Positions 22,274-33,663 of a stretch of DNA of 64,000 nucleotides are shown piece by piece. Source of the DNA: Dactylorhiza incarnata (taxonomy: Eukaryota > Streptophyta > Magnoliopsida > Asparagales > Orchidaceae). The notes under the pieces were generated by a model that saw nothing but the letters and a program-made list of their open reading frames with translations, ran no database searches and was not told the origin of the DNA. Position 1 is the first letter of the stretch. Each line of letters begins with the position of its first letter. The translations under genes were made by a program, and so were the position numbers. The stretch is from the NCBI GenBank assembly GCA_033032865.1, contig JAWHQI010000185.1:3658001-3722000 (forward strand). Reading direction: 5' to 3'.

Positions 22274-23410
22274 TCCCTCCGCCTAGAAGGACTTTGTCAT
22301 ACTCTTGGCATGTAGCCAACACTTGCAGGTCTCTGTCAGATGACAGATTTTCTGCTCTGCAACTCCGTTTTGTTGTGGAGTATGTGCACAAGTAACCTCC
22401 CTCCGGATGCCTGCCTTCCTGCAAAAGGTAGAGAACTCACCAGAGGTGAACTCCCCTCCGTTGTCAGTTCTCAGCTTCTTAACCCGCTGGCCAAGCCGAC
22501 CCTCCACAAGCTCCTTGAACTCCACGAATTTGGCAAACGCCTCCGCCTCCTCCTTTAATAAATATATCCAGACATATCTGGTGTAATCATCGATTAGCAC
22601 CAGCATATATCTGCTGCCTCTGAGGCTTGGGGTAGCAGTCGAACCCATCAAGTCACCGTGGATGCACTACAATGGCACACTACTCCTTGTCTGCGACTTA
22701 TCAAAAGGTAGTCGATGAGACTTGCCGAACTGACATCCTGCGCACACATGACCGTCTCCGTAGGAAGATAGACTTGGCAGGCCCTTGACCAGACCTTTCA
22801 CCGCCATAGCTTTCAGCTTATCCGTCCCTACGTGCCCCAACCTCTGGTGCCATATGACAGCACTATCATTCGTCCGCATCTTGTCAACATAAAAACTTGT
22901 CAATAAAACGAATAAGTCTTTAGCTCTCCTCCCCACATGAACGACATCCGCCTTCAAAGCTTCAACATTCCAAAGAAACCTCACTTCTGTCGGGCCAAAC
23001 AGAACGTGATACCCAGCATCTATAGCGTTGGTCACGGAGAAGAGGTTTTTTCTCATACCAGGCACATGATAGACACTTCTCAATGTAAGCGGCCCCCTAT
23101 CACTGCCCAAGGAAATAACCCCCACCTTCTCCACATCATGCACGGTATTATCAGCCGTAATAATGGCATCATTACCTGAGTGCGGCTGAGCTGAATAAAG
23201 CTTCAACTCGTCCCCGGTGAGGTCATGACCACACCCCGAGTCCACGATCCAGTCTTCCTGATAGTTGATAGAAGCCGCAACTTCAACAGAAGCCGAGAAG
23301 GCTCCTCCCCATCCTCCATCAGTCTGTCTGGCATCAGCTTCCTCCTTTCCTGCAGCAGCATGCCCCGGCTGAAGATTCACCCGGCAATCCTTAACCGGGG
23401 AGGGTTCTAG
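22274..23410 (-). pseudogene. Element H zinc-knuckle end, protease and integrase core (broken)
   Basis: Reads from the end of the zinc knuckle (KDCRVN, 23390) into protease (DWIVDSGCGHDLTGD, near 23230, DSG intact), GAG-pre-integrase (IWHQRLGHVGTDK) and integrase with HGDLMGS, RTDNGGEF and NGVAEQK, so all three catalytic residues are present. Stops separate it near 22665 (PL*CIHGD) and 22281 (SF*AEGM). The second is the same Trp-to-TAG change seen in A. Confidence 0.85.
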
Positions 23411-23429
23411 TGGGGCCTTGTGAGGCATT

Positions 23430-25901
23430 GGGGGGAAAGAGTACTAGGTTGAGCATTCTCTAGTGTATGCATATGAGAGTAACTCCCTAACCTATGGCAT
23501 GTGTGCAACTCCTCATTCCCATCCGTCAATTAGTACGGGGCTACGGTGTAGACATATAGTCTGGGTATTTTTATCTAGGGCATACCTATTTTATTCTTTG
23601 CATGAACATCATTTCATACTATAATCACTTATGTCATGCTTATTTAGCTTATTCAAACTTGATATCTTGTGTTTACAGTTCTTATCTTTTTCAGTTTACA
23701 TTATTTTGATAAACACAAGTCTTAGAAAAATCAAAATGAAGATTTGAGAAAATATATCTTATGCGATGTTTAGTCATATAAGAAATCGCTAACGTTTCAT
23801 GCAATTTGCACTATCTAGATATCTCCAAAAATTCAGAAATTTCTGCATGAAACAACTCTTGGGACACTTAATCAAGATGAATAATCAAAATTTTCAAAAT
23901 CTCAATATTTTGCTCATTGTCGCCCATGCTAGCACTAGCGTCGGCTCTAGCTCAAGTGTCCAATTTTTTTTGTTTTTGAAAATTTTGAAAAATCACTGAA
24001 AATATGTTCTTTTATATGTACTACTTATGCTTGGATTTCTGTCTTTAATTGATTTTTGAAAAATTGAAATACAAAATTGCAAAAGCCAATATTACAAAAA
24101 TATTTGTTTTCTCTTCTTTTCTTGTTTATTTGGCTGATTTCTATTTCTATATGCAAAAAACAAATACAATTTTTTAAATAAAAAAAAAACTGTATGGGCT
24201 TTATTGTTAATATAAAGCATGGTTTAATCTATCATTTATACATTCTACAATGTTGAAATTTATCTTTTCAAACTACTTTGAACATTGTTTTAATCATGCT
24301 TCGATATATCTAAGCACATGTGCATCAATTATATTGAAAGTGTGTTGTGTAGAACCAAGCTTAGCATGCCTCTATGTGTGAGTAAATGTTTTATGATTGA
24401 TAATGATATTTCTTCACTCATATATTTTGGCAAAGTGTACATATGCTTTTAATCTAAGAATGCTTACTTATGTATTGTAATTGTACAATGAATTAAATTT
24501 GCACAAGTATCTTACCTATAGTACTTTTATTTGCACTCTTAATATTAAGAAAAGTGGTTGTGTTTTCAAAATTCAATTAGTTTGCAAAACAAGTGAATTC
24601 TGAGAACTTTGTACAAAACAAAAATTCATGAAATAAACTGACAAATATAGCTCCACCAAGCACTACTTGAATCTCCTGATAAGTCTTAATGAGCATTGTG
24701 AGGTTGAGTACCTTGGAAAGAATAGTAAAGTGTCTTGTGCAAACCATAAGCTCTTTTTGTACACCACTTATTCTTAAGTACACCGGATCACAAAAATATT
24801 GATATTGAAAAATAAAGTGTGTGATCCCCAAGCACTACTTTGCACGCTGATAAGTCTTAATGAACATTAGGTGTGCATAGCGCCTTGGTAATTGTACATT
24901 TTTCTATGTGCATTGAAGTGTGTGGAAGTAAAATTATTTGTGTTTTAGTATGCACTTTACTCTACATATGTCTTGTATTTTTGATTAAATCATTTGTTTA
25001 CTCTCTTCAAAATACACTTATGTGCACATCATTATCTTCCATAACACTTCTTCCCATTAGTATTGGATCCAATTGCTAATTTTGTACTCTCTTTATATAT
25101 AAAATGCACTAGATAACCTAGCATGCTCTCTACAATGTTTGGTATGGCTTGAATTTGTGTATTGAAATAACATTGTAGTGGTTTCTTTTTTATTTCCTTC
25201 TTTCATGCTTGGTTACGTTAATGATTTACAAAAACATCTTGCTTTTTGGAACTTAAACTCATATTTTCTTTTTATGAATTATCATAATTACAAAAAGATG
25301 ATTCTCATATTTCAATAAGTCTTCCACATCATTACCATATAATTTTATCTTGCGCTTTCATTCTTATTTAAAGTCTTCTTTTTGTGTGCATCCTCACTTG
25401 AATCTTAAAATTCCTTTCCTTCAACAAGTGATAGACTTGCTTGGTAAAATTTATATTGGTTATTCTAAACATGAATATTATTTTTGTATGCTAAAAACAC
25501 TGATTTATTTCTATAAAAATTCTTATGCTAAAAACTCTTTATCATTTCATTTCCTCTAAAAGGCTCGATCATGCCATATCTTTTTATAAAAAATCCTCTT
25601 TTTATGTATCTTGCTACCTTTCCCACTTTTGCTAATGACAAAAGGGGGAGAACTAACATGATAAATAATAAATGCAATCAAATTGGAAAACTAACATGAT
25701 TAAAGTTTAAGATGATAGCTTACATATAAGGGGAGCATTCACAGAGGGGGAGCATGTATTTAGGGGGAGCAATTCTAAATACTAAAAATGACAATTATCC
25801 TAAGTCATCACTCTCTCACACACACAAGTAGGTTTCATAATGCTTATATATTAATAATCTGATTTATCATTAATGGATTTGTTATTTTCAAAAGGGGAGT
25901 T
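23430..25901 (+). other. AT-rich non-coding 3' internal part of element C
   Basis: 2.5 kb with no convincing coding region. It holds an isolated copy of the C LTR motif (gctagcactagcgtcggctc, about 23927). A pair of imperfect repeats of about 60 bp starts at ccaagcactact near 24655 and 24826. Several A-tract regions occur. Near the 3' end are purine-rich ggggga stretches at about 25645, 25730, 25745 and 25760, of the kind seen downstream of Sirevirus gag/pol. Confidence 0.6.
25891..25901 (+). other. Element C polypurine tract
   Basis: aaaggggagtt abuts the 3' LTR start. It is weaker than the gggggagat of E, F and G. Confidence 0.6.
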
Positions 25902-27038
25902 AGTTGGAACATGGTCTTCCGCATCTCCTAGGTTTGAGAATAACAAATCCTGTTTGTATTTGATCTTGTGTGTCTAAGTGTGGAGGAAACAAAGCCATAT
26001 GATGCAAGGATAACATATGATGGTTACATCCAAATTTGAAGCCAGAATTCCAACATATTCGTAGGCGCTAGCTCTGATTAGAGCAATTTTATGAGCTATT
26101 TTAGAATGTGATAGCTCGAGGCGATAGTGGTAACCGCTGGCGGCAATGTGGGAATTTTAGAAAGGTTTCCATAGCATGAAGATATGCACACGCAAAATAT
26201 TTCCTAATCCAGGATAGCGCCGGCGGTAGCGCTAGCGCAGGCACTAGCTCCAAGGCTATAAAAAGGACCCCTTGGCTCCGTATTTTTCATCACCTCACAC
26301 CCCTATATTCCATAGCTTCATGCCACATCATATAGAGGATGGTTTTGAGAGATACTCCCACAAATCCATAAAGGCTTAAGGAGATCCATGGAGAAGATTT
26401 CAACACGCGTCATCATCGTGATGAAAGAACGCATCGACTACGATCATACTCTACGGGTCTTCGTCTACTTCTCCAAGAGATCCACATATAGGGAGTTTTT
26501 CATATAGTTGCATATTTCACATATAAATTATTATCATTACGTAGTAAACTCGCCTCATCTTGGCGACTAGGTCTGGGTAGGACTTAGGGCAGAAATTCGC
26601 CTTGTGTTGGTGACTAGGTTTAGGGTGTAGATCTAGGGGGTGCTCGAGGCCGTATCCAAGGGAGGATTGGCTAGAGCGGCATGAAGCCATATCCGGGCAA
26701 GGATATGATAAAGCCACTGGTTCGTGGGGATATGAGTCGGGATAGAAAACAATAAAGTCCTTTTACTATTCGCCTTCGATTTCTAGCGTTATTGAAATTT
26801 TTTATTGTAATAATTTTATTAATTGTAATCATGTCTTTCTTTGTGTAATAAAATTGATTTGTTCTTCATTTCTCTAAATTGTTTATTATCTTCTCTTTCA
26901 TTATAAATCAATTTAGATCTTTATTCAAAATCACAATTTTAATCTCTTAGCTTTTCAAGTATTACTAAATATAATTAAAGTTTAAAAACCCTTATTCACC
27001 CCCCCCCCCCACCTCTAAGGGTGCCTACCGATCCAACA
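25902..27038 (+). repeat. Element C 3' LTR
   Basis: Begins AGTTGGAACATGG, where the 5' copy has TGTTGGAATATGG (one terminal base mutated), and ends GATCCAACA. Length 1137 bp. Same motif cluster (about 26060-26250) and a good TATA box at 26257-26265 (tataaaaag). The 3' end C-run is 14 bases or more (26999-27010). Confidence 0.9.
26257..26265 (+). promoter_or_regulatory. TATA box of element C 3' LTR
   Basis: tataaaaag in aaggctataaaaaggacc, 10-20 bases below the last GCGCTAGCGC motif. Confidence 0.65.
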
Positions 27039-28278
27039 CATACATGTTGTATCTTCTCTTCTGCCTCACCATCTGAGTAGGATGGCAATGTTGGTGGGCA
27101 GGAGTGAAGACACCTGGCCTAATAGGTCTTGGGTGATCCTCACATGTGTGAGTATAAAGTGGAGATGGTCTCACCACCTTTTGGTTCACCTTCTTGGGAA
27201 TAGGCTTGGTAGGAGCAGCCTTTCCCTTTCTTTTGAGTGTTGTGGCTCTAGGTCTATGGACAAAGACACCCAAATTTTTCATCTAAATCTCCTTATGGGG
27301 TGCTTTAAAAGCACTTAGCCCAAAGCCTTCTCTTCTATTTGGAATAGATGGAATACTGCCACTTGCTGAGCATGCATTAGTCAGATGACCATATGAAGAT
27401 TCCTGGTTAAAGGGGTTTGATGCCTACAGCGTCTTGTTAAAATAGGGTTGCTCTTCAGAGGCTTTACCCTTGACTGTCTCACTATTGAATCCTACACCAA
27501 CTCTGAATGGTGCAGAAAAGCTGTCAATAATGGGAATGACAGTCTTGGGTTTTGAAAAGCTGGCAACAATATTCTTTTCAGCCAGCAACATTTCCTCAAG
27601 GACCTTAATGGCCTTGTTCTTCTGAGCCAATTCAGCATTTTTGAGCATTGTGGCTTCCTTGAATTTGTCCACTTCCTTCCTCATAGCAGCCAGCTTCTAA
27701 GTTGTCTCCTGGAGCTCAGAGTGTGTAGTTCTCAAGGAATCCAACTCCTTAGTCTGAACTTTTAGGAGTTTCTTGTTTTTCTTGAAAGCCTTCCACAAAG
27801 TTTCATATTGCTGTATCATCTCAGATTCAACCTCATAGGAGGATGTTGAGGTTGTGTTGTTGGTAGCAGACTCACCCTCATCATCATGTAAATAATCTGC
27901 CTCTGATTCAGAATCAGAAGCAGATAGAGGGGCTCTAATTAATACCTTCCCAAGAGAGACATTGTCATCATGGATTTCTTCATTTATGGCCATAAGGCCA
28001 ATGAGTGCTTCCTCTTCAGTTTCTGAAGAGCTTGAATCAGAATCACTCAGGTTTCTGTTCTTCTTTGCTATAAACCCTTTGTCAGGTTTCTTCTTATCCC
28101 TTGACATTCTATTGTCTTCATGGTTCTTTGATTCCCTCTTCTTAGTAGGGCAATCAACAATCATGTTACATGCATTATTGCATGAATAACAAACAATGTT
28201 AGTTAAATCAAATTGACTAGGTTTTAATTTGTACTTGGCCTCCCTTGAGGATTTAGATCTGTCATATTGACCAGAATC
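27039..28278 (-). pseudogene. Element D (host) gag C-terminal half
   Basis: On the minus strand: a basic segment with KYKLKPSQFDLTN, the first CCHC-like knuckle near 28150-28200 (CYSCNNACNMIVDCPTKK, with the central Gly-His replaced), an acidic Ser-rich stretch (SDSDSSSSETEEEA), a coiled-coil-like part (EMIQQYETLWKAFKKNKK), then SFSKPKTVIPIID near 27560. It ends near 27050 just before the second knuckle at 15290. It parallels F gag (41330-42700). It is cut at 28278 by insertion E and resumes at 39952. Confidence 0.83.
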
Positions 28279-29776
28279 TGGTGGAGCAACCCTATTACTG
28301 ATTTGGGCTAGGATTACTATGTGTTGACTAGGATTAAGTTGACCCCCAATGTATAGTCTAAGGGTCATAGTTTTAGGCTGATAAGATAGCTAGAACTTAG
28401 AATTTCTCTAAGTTTCTGCATTCGACGAACTCAATACTGCGTCGACGAATTGCTCTCTGCATTCGACGAACGGCTTACACTCTGCATTCGACAAATGGCT
28501 TGCTTCAGTCTCAGCGGTTAACGATCTTCAATACTCAGTGGCTCAGCGGTCGACGAATCTTCAGTTCGACGAACTCCAGCCTGTGTTCGATGAATCTTTA
28601 TCAGATGTTCAGTTCGACGAACTCATCCTTCAGGTCGACGAATTCTTATCTCAGCTCGATGAATTTTCTCTAAGTCTATTCAGATCAGTTATTCTAATTC
28701 TCTGAACTCAGTTCAACTATCAGCTTCAATTCTATTCTTCATTTGGAGTTATTCTTCCAGATAAGACAAGTTCTATCCTTCCTTTGTTTTTTCCCCTTTC
28801 CATTCTCTTCCCGAGAAAATAGTCGTTGGCTTATATTGGAAAGGGATATATTTATTAAAAAGGAAAGGAATTAAGATTTGCTGAATCAGTTGAAGTTCTA
28901 AGGAAATAATTAATGCAGATTATTCTATTCCTATTCAGAGATTTGAATTTCAAATCAGTTATCATTCTCTCTAAGGAAATAGGATACTAGAAGAAAAATA
29001 TCTGTAACAGACAGAAAATATCAGAACATCAGTCGAGCGAGAAAATATTCAGAAAGAAAAGAAAGATCATCTTCCTCAAGCAGCACATCTCATTCTCTGA
29101 GAACAACGTCTTCAAGATCAATCTCTCATTTTTCTGCTACAAGTTCAAATCTTCAATTGAGCAATAATAATCTGAGGAACTTCTGTCTCTCAGATTCATC
29201 AGCTAATTAAGGAAGATATTTCATTCAATAGAAAGCTCCATCCTCAAGCTGTCAAGAATTTCAATCAGACAGGGGAGCTTTACACCATCAATCCACTAGA
29301 GTCTTCTCTCAGATTGTTGACAGAGAAGAACTTCTTAACCTCTTTATTCCATCTTGTACAGGGTTCTAACTCCCTTCAAAAGTTAACCTCTTTGTGGCAG
29401 GGCACCTGAACAAAAACCTGTAGTTTGGTTAGAGCACTGATCAAAAGCTCACCTGGTGTGTGGACACCTGATCAAAAACCCCTTGGTGATAGGGCACCTG
29501 ATCAAAAACCTAGTGGATCCTACCAAGTGTGGTAGAAGAGTAGACGTACCCAGATTTTTTGGGGAACTACTATAAAATCCTTGTGTCTCCGTGCTTGTGA
29601 TTTTCTACGTTGTTGTGTTGTGCTGATTTGTTTTCTTTATTTAGTTTTTATAAATCACTCTGTTATACACTTATATATATATCAGTATTTTAATTCCGCA
29701 ATAAAATTAAGGGAAAAGTTTTAATACTCTATTCACCCCCCTCTAGAGTAAATCTAAGATCTAACCTCCACTTTCA
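28279..29776 (+). repeat. Element E 5' LTR
   Basis: Starts TGGTGGAGCAACCC (3' copy TGTTGGAACAACCC) and ends CACTTTCA, two bases before the primer site. About 1.5 kb. An array of at least ten TTCGACGAA-like motifs lies at 28420-28670, spaced mostly by about 22 bp. A possible TATA (gatatatttattaaaa) is at about 28846. A block of cacctgatcaaaa repeats lies at about 29400-29510. Ends with ttcacccccctctag. No gene inside. Confidence 0.9.
28420..28670 (+). promoter_or_regulatory. TTCGACGAA motif array in element E 5' LTR
   Basis: Direct copies of ttcgacgaa or near variants begin near 28421, 28441, 28463, 28486, 28551, 28564, 28588, 28614, 28634 and 28656. The 3' LTR has the equivalent array at about 38558-38830 with some CpG sites decayed. 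The spacing and the place upstream of the presumed promoter suggest a protein-binding array. Confidence 0.6.
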
Positions 29777-29778
29777 AT

Positions 29779-29790
29779 TGGTATCAGAGG
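29779..29790 (+). other. Element E primer binding site (initiator Met tRNA)
   Basis: tggtatcagagg, two bases after the LTR. Confidence 0.85.
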
Positions 29791-29876
29791 GTAGTTGATC
29801 CTTTACAGGCTAACACCTGAATCATAAAGATCAATTAGATCTTAATTTAATTTAGAGTTTCTGTTTCTAAAAACTC

Positions 29877-31397
29877 ATGGCACAGAACAAAGAATATTCT
29901 AGCACAAGACCTCCTTTGTGCATTCTCAGTAAGTTTGCACTATGGAAGGCAAGGATTAGGTTGTACATGAATTCTATTGATGAGGAAATCATTAATGTTA
30001 TTTTGACAGGGCCTCCTACACTAACAGCAACAACAAGTGTTGAAGCACCAGTAAACAACAATGCTGTTCCACCACCTGAGTAGACTGAAGCCCAGAAAAA
30101 GCAAAGTAGTGCAGATGCCAAAGCTATGAACATATTGGCACAAATAATGTCTGATGACATTTTTCAGAAAGTAGTGGAATGCACCTCTGCAAGAGAAATC
30201 TGGATCTCTCTCAACAATATGGTTGAAGGATCAGCTGATGAAAGAAAGGATAGAAGATCCCACCTTATTTCTCAATATGAGAATTTCAAAAAGGGAGAAT
30301 CTGAGACAGTTGTTGATATGTATAACAGGCTCAGCCTCATAATTAATGAGCTGAAATCTTTGGACAAAGTGATCTCTATCACTGAGATAAATGATAAGAT
30401 CCTTATGTGCTTCCCTAGCATATGGGATTCTAGGATCTGGCCAATCAAGGAAGCCAGAAGCCTTAATGAGATCTCAACTGAGAGCTTATTAGGCAAACTC
30501 AAATCCTATGAGCAGCTTATCAAATCTAGAGAAGCTGAACAATCAACTTCATCTTCAGCATCCAAGAAGGAGAAGAATATAGCTTTCCAAGCTACTGTAA
30601 AAGAAGAAAAGGCTCCATGAGATATGGAGTTCATGAGCCTTTTAGCCAAAAGGTTCTACAAGATGGCTAAGAAGGACTTCAGAAAGAAGGACTCCACATC
30701 CAGAGAAAAGCCAAGGTATGATAAATCCAATTCTAAAGAAGTTATATGTTTTGGTTGCAGGAAACCAGGACACATTGTACCCGACTGTCCATAGAATCAA
30801 AACAAGAAGGAAAAGAAGGAAAAGAGAAAAGAAAAAGAAGAAAGAAGACACTCCAGCTAGTCTTCCTCCCACAAACACAAAAAGAAGGGAAGAGGATTTG
30901 TAGCAGAAACTTGGAGTGACACTGAATCGGAATAATCATCCATCTCATCTGATGATGAGGAAGAATCAAAGGAGAATGACCAGTGCCTGATGGCAATTTA
31001 TGACTCAAGCAGTGAGTCAGCAAGTGCATCTTCATCCAGCTCTTCTAATGATGAAGATGATGAAGTAGAAAAGAATTTCTGCATGATGGATATAAATGCC
31101 TCAGCAAATAACTTAGATGAAGAAGAATCAGAATCAGAAGCTGAAAATGATGTTGATCAAGTAATCTCTGATTTTGATTTCAATTTAGTTGAATTCAAAG
31201 ATGAATTCAAGGTTCTTTTCTTAGACTTAATAAAATCTGAGAAGGAAATAATCTCTCTCAGAAATAAGCTAGCTGAAATGAACAAGTTAAGAAATAAGTT
31301 AGTGCTAAACTTAAGAAAGATTTGGCTGCCTCTAGAGAACATATTATTCTCATTGAGAATAAACTTTCTGAGGCTAAGAAATTTGAAGATTCCCTAA
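29877..31397 (+). pseudogene. Element E gag, N-terminal and knuckle part (broken)
   Basis: ATG at 29877. The gag body resembles J gag (MSDDIFQKVVECTSAREIW, FSLIINEL-like). A CCHC knuckle CFGCRKPGHIVPDC lies at about 30748-30789 in the same frame. A Lys/Glu stretch and an acidic Ser-rich segment (SSSESASASSSSSSNDEDDE) follow. Stops in this frame are at 30081-30083, 30618-30620, 30792, 30858 and about 30932. A frameshift near 31310 moves the reading frame to that of 31322-31831. Confidence 0.85.
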
Positions 31398-31831
31398 ATG
31401 GGAGAAGCATCAAACTGATGGACATTACAAGCATAGTAAATGCCAGATTAAGTGGCAAACTAGGCTTGGGTGCATCATCAAGTGATCCACCTCTAATTAA
31501 GATAAACATATTATCTACAGCTATAAAATTCATTTCTGCTAAGAGCAAAGAGGTTGTAGATGTAAATAAAAACATTTCAAGTAAGGCTTTTAAGAATAAA
31601 GGAATTCAGCAGAATTTGTCAAATGGAGCTCGACGAAATGAGTTCACTTCGTCGAACGGAGATCGACAAACTCTGAAGACAGATTTCCTATATAGTCATT
31701 ATTCGAACGGCGATCGACGAAAGCATGTCCATTCGTCGAACGACGATCGACGAAATCAGCCCAGTTCGTCGAACAGAAACTATATAGAAAATCTGAACAA
31801 TTCTTGTTCTTCACATCAATCCTTTCACTGA
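31322..31831 (+). pseudogene. Element E gag C-terminal part containing the motif-encoded repeats
   Basis: Continues gag in the +2 frame: a coiled-coil-like stretch (IILIENKLSEAKKFEDSL), the conserved VNARLSGKLGLGASSSDPP, then a repeat segment of about 11-residue period built on SSNGDRRN (residues about 100-150 of the segment). These peptide repeats are encoded by the same DNA motif that fills the E LTR. A stop at 31829-31831 separates it from protease. Confidence 0.75.
31647..31775 (+). repeat. Palindromic motif array inside element E gag
   Basis: Copies of TTCGTCGA - 7 bases - TCGACGAA start at about 31648, 31701 (left arm partly lost), 31732 and 31765 (left arm only), about 32 bp apart. 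The arms are exact reverse complements. The period is close to a multiple of three (33), so the motif stays in frame as an SSNGDRR repeat. Confidence 0.75.
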
Positions 31832-31993
31832 ATGGATAATACCCCCAAGGAGATATCATCCACAAGGTTATAAGGACCAACCTGAAATGTCTTTTATTTT
31901 AGATTTTTGTGGTAATACAAAAAGACCCAAGGTGGTCTGGGTCAAAAATAACTAGTTTAGTTTTCTGTTCTACAGGTACACAACTATCCAAAC

Positions 31994-32766
31994 ATGAATG
32001 AACAATGGTATTTGGATAGTGGCTGCTCAAAACACATGACAGGAAACAAAGACAACCTGAACAACTACAAAGCAAATCTTGGACCCAAGGTGATCTTTGG
32101 AGACTCCAACTGTGGACAAACCAAAGGCTTTGGACAGATCAAAGTTGGAGCAGTGAACTTCAAGGAAGTAGCCTAAGTCAAGGGTCTGAAGCACAACCTC
32201 ATCAGCATAAGCCAGTTATGTGATGAAGGTTATCAGGTAACTTTCAATCATTCCTTATGTCTTATTACCAATAATAAAAATATTACTGTATTATCTGGTA
32301 TTAGACATGGAAATATTTATTTAGTCAATTTTGACTTTGCCAATTCTGTTATTTGCTTATTCAATTCTATAAGTAAAACAAATGAATTATGGCATAAAAG
32401 GCTTGGACATATTAACATTAGAACTATCTCTAAGCTTTCTAAGGATAATCTTGTTAGAGGACTGCCTTCTGGTTCATACAAGAAGGAAGGACTCTGCAGG
32501 TCTTGTCAATTAGGTAAGCAAACTTGAAGTAGTTTTAAATCTTTATCGAAGAGTGATTCACCTAGGATTTTATATTTGCTGCATTTGGACCTTTTTGGAC
32601 CTACTGCAATATAAAGCCTAGGAGGGAAGCATTACTCTCTAGTTATTGTAGATGACTTCTCAAGATTCACTTGGGTGTTCTTTCTTAGGAACAAGTCTGA
32701 CACCTTCAGTGTTCTGACAGACTTTCTCAGGTCCATCAAGATTGACGAGACAATTCTGTAGTTGCA
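31994..32766 (+). pseudogene. Element E protease, GAG-pre-integrase and integrase start (broken)
   Basis: Protease motif QWYLDSGCSKHMTGN with DSG intact (32006-32050). GAG-pre-integrase (GLKHNLISISQLCDEGYQV, LWHKRLGHINIRT). Integrase begins with LHLDLFGPT and SLVIVDDFSRFTWVFF. Stops at 32174-32176, about 32525 and about 32612. Near 32740-32765 the frame is lost. A 17-base direct repeat, tgacgagacaattctgt, occurs at about 32741 and again at about 32807. Confidence 0.85.
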
Positions 32767-33663
32767 TTGATAAGAAGTGATCATGGCACTGAGTTTGAGT
32801 CTCTTCTGACGAGACAATTCTGTGGAAAAGAAGGGATCAGGCAGTGTTTCTCTGCACCTAGAACTCCTCAACAGAATGGGGTAGCTGAAGGGAAAAATAG
32901 AACCCTTATTGAATCAGCAACTACATTAACTACATTGCTTGCTGATGCAAACTTGTCACTCTCTTTTTGGGCCGAGGCAGTGAGCACAACAAATTATGTG
33001 CTGAATAGAAGCCTGATACAAAAACTTAAGGGTAAAACTCCCTATGAATTACTCAAGAATAAAAAACCTAAGGTTAACTATTTTAAGATATTTGGTTGTA
33101 AATGCTATGTGCACAACAATGATAAGAAGTATCTCAGGAAGTGTGAACCAAAAGCTGCTGAAGGTATTTTCCTTGGATATTCTCTTTCTAGTAAGGCTTA
33201 TAGAGTTTACAACAAATCTACTCTTAAGATAGAAGAGTCCATGCATGTATCTTTTGATGAGACTAACATGTTACATGAGGAGAGGAACACCACCTCTACC
33301 AAACATACTATGTAGGTACCAGCTCAATGTGAAGAGCTCAATGGACTAGATCTACAGAAAGAAGAATCTTTACTTCCATCAACACAAAATCTTGAAGACA
33401 GTGAAGAAGAAGATCATCCAGATCTTGCTGACAGCTCAAATCAAGTGACAACTGAACAAATTCCCCAAGTGGATATCATTGTTGAACCAACTCCAACTGT
33501 TGACCACATCACAGTTAGAGATCATCCAATATCCCAAGTCATTGGTGATATTTCAGCAGGTGTTAAAACAAGGCATCAACTACATCAAAATCAGATGCAC
33601 ACTTGTTTCCTATCACAAGTTGAACCTCAAACCTTAAAAAAAGCAGAACAAGATCCAACCTAG
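32767..33663 (+). pseudogene. Element E integrase core end and linker
   Basis: Opens with IRSDHGTEFES (second catalytic Asp), then QQNGVAEGKNRTL, where the catalytic Glu is kept but the usual following Arg is Gly. FFAEAVSTTNYVLNRSL-like and KIFGCKCYVHNNDKK follow, then EGIFLGYSLSSKAYRVYN. A stop at 33313-33315 interrupts; the linker with DHPISQVIGDISAGV continues to 33661-33663, also a stop. Confidence 0.85.

Larger units (their letters stand above)
18911..23420 (-). mobile_element. Element H: Ty1/copia element lacking its 5' end
   Basis: Minus-strand copia with pol and a 3' LTR, same family as A and I. The 5' LTR, primer site and most of gag are missing: the coding sequence begins within the zinc knuckle at about 23400 (KDCRVNLQPGHAA) next to unrelated sequence. 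The right edge is accurate only to some tens of bases. The candidate left target copy is tgtct (18906-18910). No right copy is seen, as expected for a truncated end. Confidence 0.85.
15293..27038 (+). mobile_element. Element C: large non-autonomous Sirevirus-like LTR element
   Basis: Two LTRs, a primer site and gag remnants are present. I find no C-derived integrase, RT or RNase H; the only pol inside is the nested minus-strand element H. The flanks are catat (15288-15292) and catac (27039-27043), a 5-bp target duplication with one change. Joining the flanks restores the D zinc-knuckle region found intact in F. Element C has the layout called TR-GAG or LARD. It depends on another element's enzymes for movement (inference). 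Confidence 0.85.

Noticed and set aside
28420..28670. CRISPR-like spacing of short repeats
   Set aside because: Copies are imperfect and about 9-12 bp long, the organism is a plant, and the array sits in an LTR.
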